From the NCBI GenBank assembly GCA_024640925.1, contig JAHEEB010000240.1:1-6602 (forward strand): a DNA stretch of 6,602 bases. The letters are read 5' to 3'. This document shows, piece by piece, positions 5,636 through 6,602 of the stretch. The stretch is from Bacteroidota bacterium (GTDB lineage Bacteria; Bacteroidota; Bacteroidia; Bacteroidales; UBA10428). Numbering within the stretch: position 1 is the first letter of the stretch; every line of letters starts with the position of its first letter. The notes under the pieces are model-generated. The model searched no databases. It worked only from the letters and a program-made list of their open reading frames with translations, and was not told the origin of the DNA. Made by a program: the position numbers and the translations under genes.

Positions 5636-6358
5636 ATGAAGCAGTATTATTTTAATTACTTAAAAATGACAGGGATAGTCATTTCAGGTATGGACAAGGA
5701 ACAGGATATCTGGACAGAGGAAACTGAAGCTAAATCGGCACATAATGGCATTAAAGAAGACTACAATCGTATAATCAGTAAGAATGATATGGTTGTTGGA
5801 CTCGAAACTACCGGCATAACAGCAGCAAAAGATAATGCCATTTATTTGTTATGCAAAATTACATTGAAAATTACAAAAGCAATGAGCGCCTACGCAAAAT
5901 CGCGCAACGATTTGGTTCTATTACCAAAGGTAGAGCATTCTTATACTTCGCTATCGCGTGGGCCGGAACTGGAAGTTATTGCCCGTTGTGCAAGCATTCT
6001 TGATCTTGCGCAGGAGAATTTAGAGAAGTTTACCTCCTATAAAGTTACACAGGAAAAAATCGATGCCGGCCGTCAGCTAATTAACACCTACGACAAACAT
6101 TCCGGTGACCGTGGTACAACACGAAGCAGTATAACAGTCGGCTTTTCGGAGTTGGACAACCAAATGGCCGAACTAAAGAAAAAGTTTGATATTCTCGATG
6201 ATACAATCGAATCGCTCATAGAAGATGAAAGTTTTCTCGCACGCTACAACTCATGGAGAATGATTATCGATTATGGAAAAGGTAAAACATTGAAAAATAA
6301 ACCGGAGAATAACCAATCTGAATCATCTGAAAGTCAGGAAACAGAAAAAATAGTTTAG
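5636..6358 (+). CDS. Helical hypothetical protein, Bacteroidetes-type, unknown function
   Basis: The protein has 240 aa, with no signal peptide or transmembrane segment, and reads as almost entirely alpha-helical: a long polar N-terminal part (about 20-60), a helical core with LETTGITAAKDNA (56-68) and KITKAMSAYAKSRND (78-92), a segment YKVTQEKIDAGRQLIN (135-150), and a final helical region ending in SFLARYNSWRMIIDYGKGK. It finishes with a low-complexity polar tail rich in Ser, Glu and Asn (about 219-240). The pattern resembles a group of uncharacterised helical proteins common in Bacteroidetes genomes (from memory, not searched). ATG at 5636 was chosen as the first start in frame, with an A-rich leader upstream; M11 and M19 are possible later starts. 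It is monocistronic in the window, with its own candidate promoter and a clear terminator downstream. No function can be assigned. Confidence 0.85.
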   Translation: MKQYYFNYLKMTGIVISGMDKEQDIWTEETEAKSAHNGIKEDYNRIISKNDMVVGLETTGITAAKDNAIYLLCKITLKITKAMSAYAKSRNDLVLLPKVEHSYTSLSRGPELEVIARCASILDLAQENLEKFTSYKVTQEKIDAGRQLINTYDKHSGDRGTTRSSITVGFSELDNQMAELKKKFDILDDTIESLIEDESFLARYNSWRMIIDYGKGKTLKNKPENNQSESSESQETEKIV

Positions 6359-6457
6359 TACTTTCTTTCTGTTCTTAAAACATGTTGTGATTAAAAACAA
6401 TATTTCATAACAAAACAGAATAAACATTTATAACAAATAGTGCCAGATATCCAAAGG

Positions 6458-6494
6458 CCTGTGTTGGGAATAAACCCCTGGCACAGGTTTTTTT
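6458..6494 (+). terminator. Rho-independent terminator after the helical protein gene
   Basis: CCTGTG (6458-6463) pairs with CACAGG (6482-6487), with an inner GGG/CCC pairing around an AATAAA loop, and seven T residues follow (6488-6494). It lies 100 nt after the stop at 6358. An alternative pairing, GTGCCAG (6440-6446) with CTGGCAC (6478-6484), overlaps the right arm and would compete with the terminator stem. Confidence 0.8.
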
Positions 6495-6602
6495 ATGTCA
6501 ATTTACTTTAAATACCCGAAACATATTTCAAAAATGACATAACTTGTTTTTAAGCATACAAGATGTTCTATGAAAGCATCGGAACTTCACATGAATTGCA
6601 TA
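6495..6602. other. Downstream end of window, no supported gene
   Basis: The last 108 nt contain only short open frames. An ATG at 6563 opens a frame (MFYESIGTSHELH) that stays open to the window edge and could begin a gene, but 13 codons are too few to support one. Confidence 0.3.

Noticed and set aside
1..6602. CRISPR array, tRNA or rRNA genes
   Set aside because: No regularly spaced direct repeats, no tRNA cloverleaf and no rRNA-like conserved sequence were seen on either strand.

Overview
The window looks like chromosomal accessory DNA from a Bacteroidota (Bacteroidetes) bacterium. The grounds are AT-rich spacers, starts without clear Shine-Dalgarno sequences, and two promoters of the Bacteroidetes type (TTG, 20 nt, TAnnTTTG), one of them a perfect match at the -7 box. 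The protein types also fit this phylum: a LytTR response regulator, an IS91-like transposase with a tyrosine recombinase in front, and a helical protein that resembles a Bacteroidetes-restricted group. A family or genus cannot be named from the sequence alone.

Layout. (1) Positions 1 to about 1810 hold the right part of an IS91-like element: the catalytic C-terminal half of a tyrosine recombinase cut by the window edge, then an overlapping HUH transposase gene broken by two single-base frameshifts, then a noncoding tail ending in a strong hairpin (1774-1810) that may be the replication-origin end of the element. (2) Positions 1827-4054 carry three AT-rich minus-strand genes in two blocks: a membrane-anchored repeat protein (gene C, 325 aa), and a tightly coupled pair consisting of an 80-aa helical protein (gene A) and a 253-aa protein with a three-helix membrane C-terminus (gene B). 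Between the blocks lies a 134-bp, nearly perfect long palindrome (2847-2980) that contains two smaller hairpins. Its outer 9-mer GCC(C/T)ACAAC recurs in the same orientation at 4046-4054, just upstream of gene A. Each block therefore starts with a GTTGTRGGC motif 42-50 nt before its first gene, and the A-B block ends with the palindrome. This is the logic of integron gene cassettes with attC sites, although the motif does not match the canonical attC core. (3) Positions 4055-4551 are a noncoding boundary: a perfect 16-bp inverted repeat with T-runs in both directions, then sequence with no recognisable gene. (4) Positions 4552-6358 are plus-strand genes that look like resident chromosome: an orphan LytTR response regulator with an excellent promoter, and after a 316-bp gap with its own candidate promoter a helical protein of unknown function, followed by a clear rho-independent terminator at 6458-6494.

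How they fit together (inference): the middle block looks like a small cassette-style island of accessory genes, possibly a defence or stress module in the case of the A-B pair, later bounded on the left by a decaying IS91-like element. The response regulator and the last gene are separate transcription units with no visible functional tie to the island.
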